Positions 59,393 to 64,000 of a stretch of DNA of 64,000 bases are shown here, piece after piece (the stretch's first letter is position 1; each line of letters starts with the position of its first letter). Where the stretch lies: the NCBI GenBank assembly GCA_027943335.1, contig BSBK01007726.1, forward strand, positions 248,001 to 312,000. The letters run 5' to 3'. The notes under the pieces were generated by a model. It had not been told where the DNA came from. It ran no database searches and saw only the letters and a program-made list of their open reading frames with translations. The DNA is from Chamaecyparis obtusa (lineage: Eukaryota; Streptophyta; Pinopsida; Cupressales; Cupressaceae). The position numbers were made by a program, and so were the translations under genes.

Positions 59393-60904
59393 TGGTATTT
59401 TTATCATTGGCTTTGATTTGGTCTATCTTTGTGCATGACATCCTATATGTCTAGTTCATGCTTTCACACATGGCATAGCGAAATAGTAATTTTTCACCAT
59501 GCGTAGATCATTGTGAATTTACTTTATATGTGACAAATGTCTCGTTTGTTTTATATACAACCTTTGTCAAGTTTTGTCTTTACGTACACATCCTAAAAAT
59601 GTCTTTCGGTTATGAAAGACATAAACTATGTCAAGGTCCAAGCTTATAATTATTACCTCGTATTTCTTCAGAGCAATGGAAGAACTTCTTTCTATTTACT
59701 GTCAAAACACTTCAATGGGATATTTGAGAAGAGCTCAAAATAGGCATGTCGACTGTAGATTTGCAGTGATAAGAAGATATTTGATTTGGTCTTCATCATT
59801 CTTAAAAGAAGGAGTTACATTTTTTATTGGTCTTTTGACTTTTGCATTAAAAAAGGGAAGGCACATTTCCAAAATAGTATGAAGCCCATTTTTTAATGTG
59901 TGGAAAGCAAGGGGAGAGTTACAAAAAAAAGAGGAGGAGACTGATTGGAGTAGTAGAGTGTGCAAGTGGGGGAAATGGAAGTAATAGATGTTTACTGGTG
60001 CATAAGTGAGGGTAGTGAAAGCAATAAGGTGACTGGTGCATAAGTGTGGGAAGTGGAAGTAATAGAGGGTGACTGGTGCATAGGTGATAATAGTAGAAGT
60101 AATATACTGGGACTCGTGCATAAGACTGGCAGAAGAGGTAACATTTAGTGGATGATATGAAATTTAAAAATTGGAATCAAATTTTTTTTGAGGTAGCATG
60201 ATAATGTTTTCTAGATCTAATCATTGCATATCAGAGTGTTCCATATATTTAACATGGACCTGTAGTAACAAAAAGAGTGGACTCTAAAGTTGATAACAAT
60301 CTTAATCGAAAGGAAGATACAAAAAATACAACTATTTCGGCATAAATTTTTGACATGAATTAATTTATTTTTTCTCTGTGTGTTGGCAAGAGAAACTTGC
60401 ATAGCAGGTTAATTGCTAGATTCAAAATCACAGTTGGAATAATTTAGAGGCAAGTTTTAGACACAGTGAATAGATGCAAAGTTTTACTTCCGGAAGAGTG
60501 TGTAATTTTCATCAGGATATATTCATGTTTAAGAGGATATGGGAGGCATTGTTGAGGGGGAGTTATTTTGAAAGGAAACTCAAGGTTTTTTGTATCACTC
60601 CCAAGTCTTTTCAACTTTCATGAGGACTTAGATCTAATTCTGGTTTCATTTTGTTCAAAAGTACTTTAGAAAAGGTTGTAGCCTTTTGAAGTAGGTTGGA
60701 GCCTAAAGAGCTGTAGCTCTATTTTTAAAGGAGTTGAAGCCCATTTGTTTAGTGAAGCCATGGTTTTTTAACCATCTTGGGTTTTCCACATGAGAAAATT
60801 ATTTTTGTCAAGTCTTCATTTGTTGAGTATGTTTTCCAATTTCATTTAAGTTTTTAAAATATTGATTCACCCCCCCCACTCCTCTCAGCGTTTTTCCTTC
60901 TTCA
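59393..60904 (+). repeat. Element D 3' LTR
   Basis: About 1,512 bp, TGGTATTTT... to ...TTCTTCA. Its right ~820 bp match 23347-24194. It contains a tandem repeat (about 59945-60130). The small ORFs in it (59628-59882, 59735-60121) are not genes. Confidence 0.85.
59945..60130. repeat. ~45-50-bp tandem repeat in D's 3' LTR
   Basis: Four imperfect copies built on GTGACTGGTGCATAAGTG and GGAAGTGGAAGTAATAG. Element C was inserted in the matching array of the 5' LTR. Confidence 0.8.
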
Positions 60905-61685
60905 ATTGCTATATTAAAAATTTGATAGGGCAATTGGGAGAGGTATTCCACAGTCCAAGTGTTTTTCTATTTACCAATCTGGAAGAGTGGATATTCCATT
61001 GCCTTCAAAACCCACAAGTTATCTATGTTGCTAGGAGATATTCCAGGACTTAGGAGATATCGTGTGCTTAGATTAGTAGGATTCAATTCCCATGCCTATG
61101 TTTGGACCAATATTTCTTTACTTCGATATATTCTAACATTTTGTGCTTTTGTGCCTTCGGAATCAGTCAAGGTTTTAGATTGGTTGATATTTTCAATGTT
61201 ATCCACCGAATCTATTTGCATTTCACCTTCATTGCTTTTACTTTACTGCATTTCAATTTTTGTTTTTTTATCACTGAATTTGTCTGCATTTCAAATTCAA
61301 CTCTAGTGTTTTCAATATCCTTCATTTTAATATATGATGAAGTTATCTCCATTTTATTTCCATTTCTCACAATTTTTTTGAACTTCAATATTTTCTATTG
61401 TATTTATTTCCATCGCATTCTACCCCTGCACATTGAAAGTGGCATGAATTATTTTTGGACAACCTATTTTCTAATTTTATACTAGAGATTTAGATTCACT
61501 GGAAATGATTTGAAAGAAATTTTCATAAAAGACATGCCTAAACTTGGATTACCTAGAGTTTGGTTGAAAGCAGTGCAGCCCTAGAGGAGAACACTTCTAA
61601 ATAGTTTCATTATAGAATATGATGAGATATTTTTTGGTGTGGTTCAACTTGTCTAATGAGATTTTTAGATTTTGAAATAATCAAA
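60905..61685. other. Unassigned DNA right of D
   Basis: First sequence outside the nest. Open frames up to 127 codons (61102-61485) are hydrophobic, Phe/Ile-rich and without a motif. Nothing here can be supported as a gene. Confidence 0.5.
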
Positions 61686-61717
61686 CTACAATATTGTTAT
61701 AATGTCATTGATTTGTG

Positions 61718-63515
<1,798 letters not shown>

Positions 63516-64000
63516 TTAAATTTTTTATAAAGTATACATATCAAATTTTGAAGTTATAAAATTATCAAAATTATTTTTTTTCAAATTGATTGGCTAAGTT
63601 TGGGGTCTTATACATGGATTTTAGGAAAACATACTATAAATATTTCTTTTACAACTATTTTTCCAAAAATATAAGAAATGTGATAGTATAGTATAGGATC
63701 ATTTTTTGATTTGAATGGGAAATTTCTTCTTGTTTAATAAAATTTTGACTACATTAATTATTATTGAGGATGACAAGCATTCTCATTACTCACTCTAGGT
63801 TTTATAATTATAATTATGAATAAACTCTAAAACTTAACTAACTTTGCTCTTCATTAATGCTAAACTAAGAGTCTTACATGACAATGTGACATGATAATAA
63901 AAGTTGTTTAATTTTCCTTTTTTATTGCATTCACATTTTTTAGTTTTCTCATTTTATTTGTATTTATTCTCTTCATGACCATTTCATTTGATTTGGTATA
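63516..64000. other. AT-rich sequence, no feature seen
   Basis: No ORF, repeat pair or element end is recognisable. Confidence 0.5.

Larger units (their letters stand above)
23347..60904 (+). mobile_element. Element D: decayed Ty1/copia retrotransposon hosting all the others
   Basis: Coordinates give the part right of insertion C; the first ~690 bp of the 5' LTR should lie left of the window. Order on the plus strand: 5' LTR remnant, iMet primer site, gag, protease, integrase, reverse transcriptase, RNase H, polypurine tract, 3' LTR. Integrase before reverse transcriptase defines copia. It is interrupted by E in the protease region (26207/51895) and by H in the integrase (52562/about 56829). 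Its coding frame has many stops, several shifts, and lost catalytic residues, so it is dead. It is the oldest layer by position. Confidence 0.88.

Noticed and set aside
60862..61485. Possible host exons right of D
   Set aside because: The ORFs are short, Phe/Ile-rich and lack motifs, splice context and codon signal; they cannot be supported.

Overview
The window is plant nuclear DNA made almost entirely of LTR retrotransposons nested inside one another. I see no host gene, tRNA, rRNA or CRISPR array. Long copia and gypsy elements, tRNA-iMet type primer sites, Tat-like and chromodomain gypsy lineages, and heavy decay by stop codons suggest a large, repeat-rich seed-plant genome, perhaps a conifer. 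That assignment is inference; the species cannot be fixed from this sequence.

The outermost frame is a decayed Ty1/copia element (here 'D'), plus strand. Its 5' LTR starts left of the window and its 3' LTR ends at 60904. Everything from 1 to 23346 sits inside D's 5' LTR: a gypsy-type element with gag and a protease-like region but no reverse transcriptase ('C', 1-23346, left end cut by the window). C's own 5' LTR is split at 1102/17155 by a pol-less element 'A' (1103-17154, minus strand, target duplication TCTCT). A is split by a related element 'B' (3418-10731, minus strand, duplication ATATC) and by a solo LTR (12831-14305, duplication GCCCT).

D's protease region is split by a Tat-like gypsy element 'E' (26208-51894, plus strand). 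E holds a chromodomain gypsy element 'F' (28702-34977, minus strand, duplication ACACT) and a non-coding long-LTR element 'G' (44508-49235, minus strand, duplication ATCCT/GTCCT). D's integrase is split again by an unclassified 4.2-kb AT-rich insertion 'H' (52563 to about 56828). D's integrase end, reverse transcriptase and RNase H follow, then its 3' LTR. Right of D lie about 0.8 kb of unassigned DNA, a 1.8-kb polypurine (GA/GGGA) block, and AT-rich sequence.

The most interesting content is the A/B pair. Both have the same layout: primer site, a coiled-coil plus zinc-knuckle ORF, a gap of about 420 nt, one very long second ORF of about 950-1,050 codons, then a polypurine tract. Neither encodes protease, integrase or reverse transcriptase. 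The second ORFs are homologous to each other and I do not recognise the family. In A the frame stays open in phase across both later insertions. A, B and the copia element D share the same primer site, 2-nt spacer and polypurine tract style, so a D-like copia element is a plausible mobilising partner. LTR divergence counted by eye over the first 200-300 bp (C about 8%, A about 6%, B about 3%) agrees with the nesting order.
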